From Volutella citrinella (Eukaryota > Ascomycota > Sordariomycetes > Hypocreales > Nectriaceae): 64,000 bases of DNA. Within the stretch, counting starts at the first letter, position 1, and every line of letters begins with the position of its first letter. The stretch spans positions 1,364,001 through 1,428,000 of the forward strand of contig JAWZSP010000002.1 of NCBI GenBank assembly GCA_034401135.1, read 5' to 3'. Below the pieces are notes generated by a model. That model worked only from the letters and a program-made list of their open reading frames with translations, had not been told where the DNA came from and did not search any database. The position numbers and the translations under genes were made by a program. Below, piece by piece: positions 49,356 to 60,016 of this stretch.

Positions 49356-50918
49356 TCACGCCAACCCCTTCATCCTCCACCGTTCCTCACATTGGGCAGA
49401 AGCCCCTGCATAGCGCGGCAGCTCTCCCGACTGGCAATTTCGCCAGTAGGCGCGCACTATCTCACAAGTCTCCCGCTTTGTCGCGTGGATGCCGGCGATG
49501 AATGCCGGTGACGCTAGATGCGTGTAGTACCTCGATGATGGTGACATAGAGGCAATGACTTCGCAGATTCTGGTAAGGCCTGACTCGATAGTCGCCTTGT
49601 ATATGGGATCTAGACCTTCCGCGCTATCGCCAAGGGGCTGTTTCCAGGTTAGGACAGCGATGGCTGCGACACACCTATAGGTATCGCAACAGGCGCCCCA
49701 AGGAGTCGTATCAGATCCGAGCCGCAGAAGCTGGCCCATGACTTGGACATGGGCTGTGCTGCATTGGTCCTCTATCTCTGTTGAGTCCTCGTCTAGTGAT
49801 TTGCCTAGCAGCTCCATGACCTTGCAAGTCTCTGGAGGGCACCCAACAGAGCGGAAGAAGTCGTCATCCATGGCACTCCGATGCCAGTCGAGAAATATAA
49901 GCCTGTCGCGGGAGTCGCTGCGGCCCCCGCTGAGCCGTCGCGTGACGGTTCCGACTATGTCCCACCAGCAGAAGTAGGCCAAGATCTCATTGAGTCCTGT
50001 CACACGGTGAGACAACCGATGGAGCTCTTGGAGCGAACCGCAGTGGTAGTCCAGCAAGGAACGTGCCCCACGGAGATGTCGCTGCCACCCGCCAAAGGCG
50101 CCGTCTGAGACGACTTCGAAAAAGGCAAAGACGGCAATGCCCAAAAACGCAACAGGGTCGGCCGTCTCAATGACTTCGCTCAGACTTGCAAGCGCTTCGA
50201 GACGAAGGGATTCGAATGTGGTATCGCCGTGTGACGAAGCTCGGCGTAGCACGGGTGGATCTGGGTTGGACGACGGGGCAAGTGACTGTACGTTGGAGGT
50301 GATGCTGGATGGTTGGAATGATCCGGCTTCTTCTGGATGTGATGTCTTCTGCGCTCGAAACTGAGCTTTCAAAAAGCCTTCCACCCTGGCCACGAGTTCA
50401 GGTGCTCTGTCTATTCGATTGTTGTTGCAAGACACCTCAGAGAGAAGACTGCGGCAAAAAGTGGATAGACGCTCGACCAGCCAGTACTTCTCTGCAATGG
50501 TATTCGGGCCATCTGTACTGCTTCCAGGCTCTGACAGGCCCTCACTTGCTTGCCACGACTCCTTCAGTATCTCATCAGCTTGCTCGACAGCTGGAGCCCC
50601 GATTTCTGGCGGCGATGACAACGAAGACGGGGTCAACGACGGCAGCTCTTTCGAATCCCTCTTGCGCCGGGACCGCTTTACACTCGGCTGATCAACCCTT
50701 GAAGGGCCCGAGCTCACCGGAGGCTGGGTCCCGGTCTGGATCCCAGTCTGCCACACGACCCTTTGCAGATACCCTCCGCAAGGCAGCCCCGAGTCAACAC
50801 ATGGCTGGCATCGAGGCCGGTTGAGGTCACACTTGACGCCCCGTAATTTGCAATGGCGACAATCCCGGTCTCGGCGGATGCCGCGTGGTTTGCCCTTTGC
50901 TCGACCGGCCTTGACCAT
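49356..50918 (-). CDS. Zn(II)2Cys6 transcription factor
   Basis: One exon, 520 residues. A canonical binuclear zinc cluster sits at the N-terminus: Cys20, 23, 30, 37, 40 and 47, spaced C-x2-C-x6-C-x6-C-x2-C-x6-C, with basic residues before and within it (RRDRDCRHCKLRGVKC). A Ser/Pro-rich linker follows (about 55-130, with a KRSRRKR nuclear-localisation-like patch). The rest is a helical domain of the Fungal_trans_2 kind (DPVAFLGIAVFAFFEVVSDG, then GWQRHLRGARSLLDYH). It is probably a nuclear DNA-binding regulator recognising CGG half-sites. Lying between the amidase and a divergent permease, it may control them; that is inference from position. Codon use matches neighbours. Confidence 0.92.
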   Translation of the reverse strand: MVKAGRAKGKPRGIRRDRDCRHCKLRGVKCDLNRPRCQPCVDSGLPCGGYLQRVVWQTGIQTGTQPPVSSGPSRVDQPSVKRSRRKRDSKELPSLTPSSLSSPPEIGAPAVEQADEILKESWQASEGLSEPGSSTDGPNTIAEKYWLVERLSTFCRSLLSEVSCNNNRIDRAPELVARVEGFLKAQFRAQKTSHPEEAGSFQPSSITSNVQSLAPSSNPDPPVLRRASSHGDTTFESLRLEALASLSEVIETADPVAFLGIAVFAFFEVVSDGAFGGWQRHLRGARSLLDYHCGSLQELHRLSHRVTGLNEILAYFCWWDIVGTVTRRLSGGRSDSRDRLIFLDWHRSAMDDDFFRSVGCPPETCKVMELLGKSLDEDSTEIEDQCSTAHVQVMGQLLRLGSDTTPWGACCDTYRCVAAIAVLTWKQPLGDSAEGLDPIYKATIESGLTRICEVIASMSPSSRYYTHLASPAFIAGIHATKRETCEIVRAYWRNCQSGELPRYAGASAQCEERWRMKGLA

Positions 50919-51896
50919 GGATTTGGGTAGATTGGGGAGTGACTGACCAGGGGCTGATGAGAACCGAAGCTGTAGTCAACTCGAAAGGCGCGATAGGATG
51001 CAGGAGAAGTAGATTCCTTGCTGGATGCAGTAAGTAAAGAAGAGAATAAGCTGGGGGTGGGTGGATGTGGATATGTGTGGGTGGGTTGTGGAGCGGCAGG
51101 AGCAGGCCCATCGCATTAATCATCTGCGGGCAATTGGAGTCAGGGACGAGGATCCACCCGACCATTGATAAACAATTCGGTCGTTTTTGATTACTTTCCG
51201 CCATCGGAAGGGAGCCTCAAAACTCCACACGTTCCTTGCTAGCCCCGACCTCCTCTCCGCGGCCGTCGTTCCCCAGCGAGTTTCTCCAGACGAGCGACAG
51301 TTGAAGACGCGAGTGCAAACTGTTACGTAAGTCCGGTCGAGAAAATGCGAACCATGTGCTCCTTCCGCGGCTGCAGAAGCGTTCAATTGCGGAGTGCTCA
51401 CGAGCACGACCCTGTGGCAGCGCGCGTTCGTTTTTCCCCATGGGGAATCATCACCAACCCTTGAACAAGCCAAGCCTAGGATGGTGCTACGCGGAGTCAA
51501 GGCATTATCTCCTAGCGACGGCAGGCATGGCATTGGATGGCATGGCACGGTTATCAGAGCCAGTGTTTAGCTGCCTCGCCTGCTCCACCCGCTCCGCAAT
51601 CGACCCCAATCGAGCGACCTCGCACCCAAATTTTCCCCCAGACGACCACAAGCGCGGACCACAGTTGATGGCCCCGAAGCCCGACCTGACCATGGCCGTC
51701 CTGATAAAGCTCCCGACATCCCCGGCCCTCTAATCGAAGACGTCCCAGCACCGAGACATTCCTCCCTCGAACATTGGCCCGTCCCAATTCCTGTCTCTCC
51801 TCAAGGGGGGCTCTTCTTCATCCTCATCATTATCATCCCAATCAGCAACTTCTCTGCTTGACTTCCTTACAACTTCACCACCACCGCTACGCCACC
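50919..51896. promoter_or_regulatory. Divergent promoter region, Zn2Cys6 regulator and MFS transporter
   Basis: This 978-bp region separates two divergent starts. A pyrimidine-rich stretch (51790-51895) leads directly to the transporter start in the context GCCACCATGG, a strong Kozak-like sequence. Short GGGTGGGTGTGG-like direct repeats occur at about 51052-51085. No TATA box is convincing. Open frames here lack supporting features. Confidence 0.5.
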
Positions 51897-53776
51897 ATGG
51901 CTCAGCCTCCAGCCTCGTTGGAGCCCACCAAGGAGGCTCCCATGGACGAAGATGCACGCAGCAGCCTCAAGGCGGCCAGCATCGAGGAAGAGGCCGGCGT
52001 CCCCCGGTCATCCGTCGAGTACCGTAAACTCATCCACCGCGTCGATCGACGCCTCATCATCACCACCGGCTTCATGTACTGCGTCAGTCTGATTGACCGT
52101 ACAAACATTGGCGCCGCAAACATCGCCGGCATGTCTGCTGACCTCGGTCTCGACAAGGGATATCGCTATGTACGTTCGACTCATGACCCCTTGCAGTGCC
52201 CTTTCGAACATGACTAATCGTCTATAGTCCTTGATTGCCCTCGTCTTCTTCATCTCCTTCGTCATCTTCCAGCCTCCTGCTACTATTCTGTGCCGAAAGA
52301 TTGGAGCCAAGCTCTTTCTGCCCATCGTCACACTCATCTGGGGCATCCTGTTGGTATGTATTGGCATCTCCTCCCACACTATGTGCCATGCAGTCCCGGC
52401 TTACTGGATATTAGGTTGGATTTGGCTTCCCCAGGAACTGGGAAACCCTGGCTGGACTTCGGTTTCTCCTGGGAATCCTTGAAGCTGGATTCCTCCCCTC
52501 ATGCCTCTTCCTCATTTCCACCTGGTACACCCGGTATGATCTCCAGAAGCGTATCACCAGCTTCTACGCCATCGGCTTCTTCGCCTCTGGCCTGGGCGGC
52601 ATCCTTGCTTATGGGCTCATGCAAATGGTAAGTCTCACAAGGTACATCCTTGGCACTTGTGCTAATCAATTATGATAGGAAGGTGTTGGTAACACAAGGG
52701 GTTGGAGGTGGATCTTCATCATGGAGGGTTTGGTAAGTGTATTCGTCTCAACGCCGTCACACAAATGTACTAACATGTCGCTACTACCAGATCACGGTCG
52801 TTGTGGCCGTTGTCAGCTACTTCACCATTCTGGATTTCCCCGACAGGGCGTACCAAAAGTCCAACTTCATCACAAAGGCCGAGTGCGAAATAATCATGCA
52901 ACACATCGATGCCGATCGAAGCGATGCTGCGCGGGAGCCCTGGGACTTCAAGAAGTGGATCGCATCTGGCACCGACCCCCTTGTTTACGGCTATGCCCTC
53001 ATCTTCTTGTAAGTCTGCAATGCCATCTCCTCTATCACTCTCAAGCCCATGGCGATCTAACATTGTATTGTGACGTAGTGGCCTCACCGCCATCACATAT
53101 GCCGTGGCCTACTTCCTGCCTATTATCCTGCGCAACCAGATGGGCTTCTCGCTTGCTGCCTCCCAGTGCCTGATTGCACCGCCCTACTTCGTTGCTGCCT
53201 TGTACATGTATGCTACCGCCTGGGTTTGCGACAAGTACCGGATCCGAGGGCCGGTTATGATTGCAAACTCCATTATTGGCACAATCGGCCTCTGTTTGAT
53301 GGTAAGACCTCCTTGTTCATCGCAGACGAGACGAGTCGGCTGACGCAGACCAGGGCTTCGTCAAGAACAGCGGCGTGGCGTACTTTGGAGTGTTTTTGAT
53401 TTGCTGCGGCTTCAACACAAACATTCCCGCTTGCATGACCTATCAGGTACGTCCTTTGAAGTCTCAGTTCCATCCTGCTTGATTAATATACTGATTTTTC
53501 TCCTAGTCAAACAACATCCGTGGTCAATGGAAGCGAGCCTTCTGCTCAGCCACTCTCATCGGCACTGGCGGTATTGGCGGAATCACTGGGTCACTCATGT
53601 TCCGTAGCCAGGATGCTCCCGCTTACCGCCCCGGCATGTACGCGTCTATTGGCTGTGCTGTGTTGACGCTGATCATCATTTGCATCAACACATGGTATTT
53701 TAAGAGGGAGAATGCCAAGGCTGACCGTGGCGAGAAGATCTTGCAGGGACACCCGGACTTTAGGTACACTGTGTGA
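51897..53776 (+). CDS. MFS transporter, Dal5/allantoate-permease (anion:cation symporter) type
   Basis: Eight exons: 51897-52169, 52228-52353, 52415-52627, 52679-52732, 52791-53008, 53079-53301, 53354-53446 and 53507-53776, giving 489 residues. All introns (51-70 bp) have GT...AG ends and keep frame. Family marks include RRLIITTGFMYCVSLIDRTN in the first membrane segment, FLLGILEAGFLPSC, then STWYTRYDLQKR, and WRWIFIMEG before the central loop. These are typical of fungal Dal5-type carriers of allantoate, ureidosuccinate, nicotinate, pantothenate or related organic anions. About 12 membrane segments are expected, so the site is probably the plasma membrane. It is divergent from the Zn2Cys6 gene and convergent with the aldehyde dehydrogenase. 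The substrate is not predictable from sequence. Confidence 0.9.
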
Positions 53777-54100
53777 TGAAGGATCTCCAGAATCAGCCTA
53801 GACAAGAGAGGACGTGTTTGTAGATCAGGTATATGCGGTGTTGACGGTGCTCGGCTGTTGTTCAATTTACATTGACAGCTATATCTTCCCAAGAGATAAC
53901 CCTTGAATTCGTTTAGCTTCTGGTGATTGGCTTTTTGTGATGTCCCGTGGAACGAGCCCCCTTTGAGGGTCATGCCTAGGCCAGAGCCATGACTGAAGCA
54001 GCTTGTGTTGTTGAAGGGGCTGGGGTCGACTCATTTGATTATACCTTCTTCAATTTGTATTTAAGCAGCCAGTTTTACTGATTTAAATCTCTCAAGTCTC
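53777..54100. other. Intergenic region between convergent genes
   Basis: The 324 bp between the transporter and aldehyde dehydrogenase stops hold nothing recognisable beyond probable 3' UTRs. Confidence 0.6.
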
Positions 54101-55661
54101 TCAATAATGTGACTCAACTGCCATGGTGCCCGTCTTGACAATAAAAAACTCATCAATGGCCACATCCTTGCCGCTCTCCTTGCCCCATCCGCTGTCCTTG
54201 ATGCCTCCAAAGGGTGCCTCGGCCGACGAGCAGCTCCCGGCATTCTGAATTCCACTGTTAGCGGAAAGTGTGTTATAAATTTGCAAGACGGAGACTCACC
54301 AGTCCAATCATGCCGGCCTCCAAGCCCTCAAACATCCTCCACAGTCTATCGGAGTTCTTGGTGAAGACATAGCTCGCCAGGCCGAAGGGTGTATCATTGG
54401 CTCTTTGAGTAACTTCTTGTTCGGTTTCGAAACTGTAGATGCCGAGGACAGGCGCAAACACTTCCTCTTGCGTCAGAAGCATGTCATCCTTCATGTTGGT
54501 CAGGATCGTCGGGGACATGAAGTAGCCTGGCCGGGCTTCTCGGGTTCCGCTACCCAGAACCGTCGTAGCCCCCTTGCTGACGGCATCGCGATATAGCTCC
54601 TCTGCCTTGTCCAGCCCCCGGCTGGTTGTGACGGGGCCCAGAGTGGTGCCATCCTCACTGCCATGCCCCAGCTTCAACTTCTGGGTGCGGTTGACCAGCT
54701 CCTTCACAAAGGTGTCGTAGATGCCGCTCTGCACGTACACACGGTTGGCCGTGATGCATGCCTGGCCTGCGTGCCTCCATTTCAGACCCATCAGCTGGTC
54801 CAGAGCCTGTTCGACATTGGCGTCGTTGAAAGCGATGAAGGGACAGTTTCCACCAAGCTCGAGCGTCGTCTTCTTCAGGTTCCGGGCACAAAGGCTCGTG
54901 ATGAGCTTGCCGACCCGCGTGCTTCCGGTGAAGCTGACCTTTTTGATCTTTGGGTGCAGGCAGAGCGCCTCAGCGACTGACGGAGTGTCTTCCAGACTAG
55001 TAGTGAGGACATTGAGAGCGCCGGGAGGGAATCCTGCCCGTGTAGCCAGCTGAGCGATGGCAACCGTGCTCAGGGGCGTCTCTGGAGATGTCTTGACGAC
55101 CATTGTGCAACCCGCAGCCAGCGCTCCGGCTGCCTTTCGAAGGGCCAGCGCGACGGGGAAGTTCCAGGGCACCAGCGATGCCACTACGCCAATGGGCTGC
55201 TTGATTGTGACAGCTCGACGGCCTGGAATGGCACAGCTGAGGGTCGTGCCGTGTGCGCCGCGATCAGCCTCGCCGGCGAACCACCAGACAAAGGTCAAGG
55301 CGTAGTCGACTTCACCCTGAGCCTCGGCCAGCGGCTTTCCGGTCTCGTGGACAAGAATCCGGGCCAGGTCCTCGCGCGCAGCCGAGATAAGGCCGTGCCA
55401 GGCCATCAGGAGCTGGGCGCGGTGGCGGGGCGTCGTCTTGGAGTAGGTCTGGAAGGCGGCATGGCTGGATGCTACAGCGGGCTCGACGTCGGCCGCGGTG
55501 CTCGCTGCGCACGATGCCCATGTCTTGCCGGTTCCCGGATCGACGACATCAAAGGTGTTCCCACCCTGGGCTGGGACAAGTTTGCCATTTACGTATGAGT
55601 CGAAGGACAGGAGGGCCTTGTCGTCCAAGTCGAACGGGATCTGGAGGTTGGGAGCACCCAT
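54101..55661 (-). CDS. Aldehyde dehydrogenase, succinate-semialdehyde-dehydrogenase type
   Basis: Two exons, 55661-54300 and 54244-54101, encode 501 residues. The 55-bp intron runs from GTGAGT to TTCAG; using the earlier CTAACAG as acceptor would break frame, whereas this one yields GMIGLNAGSCSSAEAPFGG, the conserved C-terminal block. Active-site residues are Glu268 (TTLELGGN) and Cys302 (GQACITANR). PWNFP is at 165-169 and the coenzyme motif FTGSTRVGK at 244-252. Sequence style is closest to fungal succinate-semialdehyde dehydrogenase (GABA shunt), which oxidises the semialdehyde to succinate. Related aldehydes are possible, and orthology to the housekeeping gene is unproven. It lies beside a permease and a reductase, which would suit a catabolic role. 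Confidence 0.92.
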
Positions 55662-56503
55662 GGTGGCAAGTCTGTGCTGTGAAGAAAAATAGTTCCTGGT
55701 GAATTCTCTGCCTCTCTGGTTCCGTGATGGTCTAGTAACGTATAGAGATTATGTAGAGAGTGTGCGTGCGTGTGTGTTGTATGTAGTAGTGGATCGATCC
55801 GGCAGCAGGGAGGGTCCCGAGCTGGGAAGGAACGACTCGCACATGGGCCGTCAACAAAACCTCGGATTGGGGGGATGCAGTCTGCCCCGATGCCGCAATG
55901 TTTCTCCTCTTGGCGAGATGCTAATCCAGGCTGTAGTTGCTTGATAGCCGATATCACGGCCGAAAGGTTGGATGCCGACATGGGAAAGCTACCTTTTGAG
56001 ATGCGGGGTGGCCACCCCACCAATTCAAAGCCGATTGACGCCCCGTCATCGAATCCACGACATGCCATCCACGCCAATACCCCACAGACACCCGCCTCCC
56101 GACCGATAGCCCTGGCTAGCGAAAATGATTGCCTTCCCAATTGAGAGCTCCCGGCTGCGGGCTTATCGGTAGCGTCGCCTGCCCGAGAACGGCGTTTCGT
56201 GCTTGTGCATGAGGCCATCCCAGCTAGCTCGGCCCAGGAATTCGTTCCTGTGACCGAATTCCTGTGACCTGTGACGACAGGGTGCATGTCGCCTGTCAGA
56301 CGGATCCGCCAGCTTCGGCCAGTGGATGAGTGCTGTTCTGGCAGAAGAGTACGTTAATCGAGAGCGACGACGGTGATGGTGTCTGTGTGGCCATGTCAAG
56401 TCTACGAGAGCAGCATGCACTGGTTCTCGTGGTACGAGGTTGCAATGTTTGGCAGATGGATGCATGGAATTGAGAATGCGCATCTAACTTTTCTACCTCT
56501 GGC
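55662..56503. other. Intergenic region upstream of the aldehyde dehydrogenase
   Basis: 842 bp with no supported gene. A short GTGTGCGTGCGTGTGTG run occurs at about 55758-55775, and a small direct repeat containing GAATTCCTGTGACC occurs near 56237-56272. Confidence 0.5.
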
Positions 56504-57312
56504 TCAGACACAGCGTCCGCCATCTACAAGAAGATCCACACCCGTGATGAACTTGGCCTCTGTGCTGGCCAGGTAGCAGCAGGCATTCGCGATGTCTTCC
56601 GGTGTCGAGGGCCGACCGAGCGGGATGGTTGACACAAAGCCCTTTCGGTTTTCCTCCGTGTCTGGCTTTCCGATGAAGAGATGGGTCCTGGCGGCGAGTC
56701 AGAATACAATCAAGAGGATCATGGATGGATGGTTAGGACTCACATGCCCGTGCTGCCCACGACGGGCGACACTGAATTGAAGCGAATCTGCTGCGGGCCA
56801 TATTCGACGGCCATTGTCTTTGTCGCATTGACGACGGCCGCCTTGGAGGCATTGTACCACGTCAGGTTCGGTCGCGGCCTGCTGCCGGCCGTGGATGTGA
56901 TCTGGATGAAGCAGCCGGGCCGCTTCTCGCCGGTGAAGTAGGGCACCAGCACATTGGTGGAGTGGTAGATGCTCTTGACGTTGACGTTCATGACGAGGTC
57001 GAAGTCGGCCTCGGTCACCGTCTCCGTGGGCTTGTTGGCGTAAGTCGCGCCCGCGTTGTTGACGACGACGTCGAGCTGGCCGAACCTGTCGAGGGCGAGG
57101 GCGAGCACCCGCCGCCAGTCATCGGGCTTGGTCACGTCGGCGCGCAGGAACTCGCACCCGTACTCGGCCGCGGCGGCCTGGCCCTGCTGCTCCGACAGGT
57201 CCGTGATGATGACATTGGCGCCCTCAGCGACGAACTTGGCGGCGATACCTTTGCCAAAGCCGGATGCGCCGCCCGTGACGATGGCCGTGAGTCCTTGCAG
57301 GCGTCCAGACAT
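56504..57312 (-). CDS. Classical short-chain dehydrogenase/reductase (FabG-like)
   Basis: Two exons, 57312-56744 and 56687-56504, encode 250 residues, the usual length. The 56-bp intron (GTGAGT...GCCAG) splits an ATG codon and restores frame into [13 protein letters not shown]. Motifs are TGGASGFG at 13-20, an acidic Asp38 after strand two (favouring NAD), NNAG at 85-88, Ser140, Tyr153 and Lys157 (YNASK). The C-terminus [12 protein letters not shown] is typical. Likely a cytosolic alcohol or 3-oxoacyl-type oxidoreductase; the substrate is unknown. It is divergent from the isopropylmalate-dehydrogenase-like gene (560 bp between starts), so the two may share regulation. Confidence 0.92.
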
Positions 57313-57872
57313 GGTGTGCGAGTGGATGAGTGACGGGTTTGGTGTAAGATGGAGAGAATAGGTAAGTAAGTAACCTTCAGCAGAGAGGAAAAGGCAGACG
57401 GCGGCCCGGTGCTTAAAGAGGCACGTCCTGAACTAATAACGCCGTACCACCTCGACAGACACTCAACGCACTCAACTTGTGCTTGTCCGCAACCTCCCTC
57501 AATTGGGATCCTTGCATCTTTCTCTGTCCCGCGCAGCATGTCCGTCTCCACATCCTCATGTAAGGCTAGGTACTGTAGCCTGAACGCGGGGCAAGCCATC
57601 GTGGGGCACCACTCCAAGTGGGCGTTTTGCTAGCTCGTTCTATCATGGCCGGACTTGGCGTGCAAGCTGTAATATCCGGCTCCACGTCGTCAGTCCAGGG
57701 ATCTCGTCCTCGTCCCGACATCGGGAACCTGGCAGCAATCCATGGATCGATGGCCGGCGTTGTCTGACCCGGCCGGCAGTGCGCAGTATCCTGGTGTATT
57801 AAACCACTTCGGCCGTCTCCCGTCGTCAGCGGCGAAAACTTCATCATTTCCCATTCGCTGTTGCTGCCCACC
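57313..57872. promoter_or_regulatory. Divergent promoter between reductase and isopropylmalate-dehydrogenase-like gene
   Basis: 560 bp between two divergent starts. A TATTAAA-like element is present about 75 bp before the right-hand ATG. The pair CGGCC...GGCCGG near 57770 could be a Zn2Cys6-type site, but this is weak. Confidence 0.4.
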
Positions 57873-59021
57873 ATGACGGAACGAAAGTCGCTAAACATTC
57901 TCGTCCTGCCCGGAGACCATGTTGGTCCCGAAATCATGGCCGAGGCCCTCAAGGTCCTGGACGTTGTCGAGCAGAGCCGCCCTGACGTCCAATTCGTCCG
58001 CTCAACCGAGCTGGTCGGCGGATGCAGCATCAACAAGCACGGCGTCCCTGTCACCGACGCTGTGCTCGACAAGGCCGCGGCCAGCGACGCCGTTCTCTTT
58101 GGCAGCATTGGCGGCCCCGAGTGGGAGGGCGCGAACCCGACGCCTGAGTCTGGCCTCTTGAAGCTGCGCCAGCGTCTCAACGCCTTTGCCAACCTCCGCC
58201 CGTGCGAGATCCTGGTCCCATCGCTCGTCGACTCCTCGCCCCTCAAGCCCGAGCGGGTGGCCGGCACCAAGTTCATCGTCGTGCGCGAGAACTGCGGCGG
58301 CGCCTACTTTGGCGAGAAGAAGGAGTCCGCCGACGAGGCCTCTGATCTCTGGGTCTACTCGCGCTCCGAGGTCGAGCGCCTGGCTCGGGTGAGCGCCGCC
58401 GTCGCCCGGATCCTCCACGCCGGTGACAGCAGCAACAGCTCACAGAGCAAGCCGGTGGTCTGGAGTGCCGACAAGGCCAACGTGCTGGCCAGCGGTCGGC
58501 TGTGGCGGCGCGCGACTACCGACATCTTCCAGCGCGAGCTCGCCGATGTCGATTTGCGCCACCAGCTCGCCGACAGCCTGGCCATGCTCATGGTCATCGA
58601 CCCGAAGCGCTTCAGCGGGAGCGTCATCCACACCGACAACACCTTTGGCGACGTGCTCTCCGACATCTCTGGCGGCATCACGGGCACCCTTGGCGTGCTG
58701 CCCAGCGCCAGCCTCGCGGGCGTCCCCGGGGAGGGTCCCTGCCAGGGCCTGTATGAGCCAGTTCACGGCAGTGCACCCGACATATCCGGCAAGGACGCCG
58801 TGAACCCGGTGGCCCAGATTCTGAGCCTGGCCATGATGCTCCGGTACTCTTTCCTGATGGAAAAGGAGGCAGCGGCCGTTGAGACTGCTGTTGTCAAGGT
58901 GCTCGACGCCAAGGAGTCTGGGGGACTGGAACTAAGAACGGGGGACCTGGGCGGCAGTGCCAAGTGTAGCGAAGTCGGAAATGCCGTTTGCGATGTGCTT
59001 CGCGGGTTGCTGGCTGTTTAG
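57873..59021 (+). CDS. 3-isopropylmalate dehydrogenase-like protein
   Basis: One exon, 382 residues, starting at the ATG in CCCACCATGACGG. It belongs to the beta-decarboxylating dehydrogenases. Landmarks are LPGDHVGPEIM near the N-terminus, LFGSIGGPEW, then RPCEILVP, RENCGGAYFG, DNTFGDVLSDISGGITG, LGVLPSASL and LYEPVHGSAPDISGKDAVNP. In leucine synthesis this enzyme oxidises and decarboxylates 3-isopropylmalate in the cytosol. The usual fungal D-E-A-S metal-site context is replaced by DISGG, and a gap-rich SSNSSQS insert lies near 190. It may be a duplicated enzyme with another malate-type substrate, such as in secondary metabolism or acid catabolism. A tartrate- or isopropylmalate-type activity cannot be separated by eye. 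Confidence 0.88.
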   Translation: MTERKSLNILVLPGDHVGPEIMAEALKVLDVVEQSRPDVQFVRSTELVGGCSINKHGVPVTDAVLDKAAASDAVLFGSIGGPEWEGANPTPESGLLKLRQRLNAFANLRPCEILVPSLVDSSPLKPERVAGTKFIVVRENCGGAYFGEKKESADEASDLWVYSRSEVERLARVSAAVARILHAGDSSNSSQSKPVVWSADKANVLASGRLWRRATTDIFQRELADVDLRHQLADSLAMLMVIDPKRFSGSVIHTDNTFGDVLSDISGGITGTLGVLPSASLAGVPGEGPCQGLYEPVHGSAPDISGKDAVNPVAQILSLAMMLRYSFLMEKEAAAVETAVVKVLDAKESGGLELRTGDLGGSAKCSEVGNAVCDVLRGLLAV

Positions 59022-59785
59022 TGAGCAGAAGAATAAATCATTGAACTAAAGAGAACAACTGCTGGCACAGGAGAGTTTGTCACAACCTTCTTGACGGTCA
59101 AACGACTTATGATGATGGCCATTGATGCAGAAGCCAATGTATGGCGATTGCCCGTCTGTCCATGAATTCGGGAGATTCATGGAGGATGTTGGTGCAGAAT
59201 CATCCCTCACTACCTTGGCCTTTGTTGGGATTCCGGAATTCACTCGACTAACCCTACACTAGCCCGGCCCGTAACAAAACCTGTGTAATGCTTGCTCTGT
59301 GACGACAGGGGGTTGGCTGCCGGAAATTAAACGTGCGGCGGACGCTCGTGGGTGCAAGCGGAGTTATACAGTGAAAAAAGCCACTGAGTTCCTGAAACTA
59401 GATAGGCTGTGGTGGTAGTTGCGAGGGATGTAGGAGCACTTGGTGATTTGGTGATGCTGTTCTTTGCTTTCAAACATCCCCTTTCCGCGATCGGCTGGCC
59501 AGTAGCTACAATGCTCCGATGGCAAGTGTCCTCATTCAACATCCTCTTCCCGATATGATGTGTGATTCTACCTGACTGCCAACTACTATTCAACACGTCT
59601 CTTGCAGACAGTTCTTGTGAATCATTGCCGTGAGAAAAGTATATCAAGATGTCGCTGGCGGGCCGATTCCCACCATTGAAGCCACCAGACATCATAACTA
59701 GAAACTGCACTCTGTAAACTAGCAAACTGCCTCGGCCGTACCAGAGAGCCCCTTTTCTTTAACTACACATATCAATCCTACCGCA
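59022..59785. other. Intergenic region, no gene seen
   Basis: 764 bp without supported coding. It holds the 3' flank of the dehydrogenase and the promoter of the small gene that follows. Confidence 0.5.
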
Positions 59786-60016
59786 ATGTCTTCTCGCCAG
59801 GTTTACCCTCGGGAGTACAAGATCCCCATCAGCTGGATCACCGACAAGGGGACGTTTGAGAAAAAGCTCAAGGAGCTCAAGGACCTCGGGGACCATTCGG
59901 TCAAATACGAAGGCGACCTGGCCTTGATTTCGGCCATCTCGAGCACGCTGCATGATTGGGACCTCAAGGAGAAGCTCACGGCGAAGGGAGGAATTCAGCC
60001 CCTGAAAACCAACTGA
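59786..60016 (+). CDS. Small uncharacterised protein, 76 residues
   Basis: A single open frame from ATG (context CCGCAATGTC) to TGA. Residues include a Lys/Leu/Glu-rich helix-prone middle (FEKKLKELKDLGD) and a C-terminal AKGGIQPLKTN. No signal peptide or membrane segment. Codon use is G/C-ending at third positions, like the genes around it, which argues for real coding. I do not recognise a family. It is isolated by about 760 and 1570 bp from its neighbours. It could be a conserved small protein or a chance frame. Confidence 0.55.
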   Translation: MSSRQVYPREYKIPISWITDKGTFEKKLKELKDLGDHSVKYEGDLALISAISSTLHDWDLKEKLTAKGGIQPLKTN

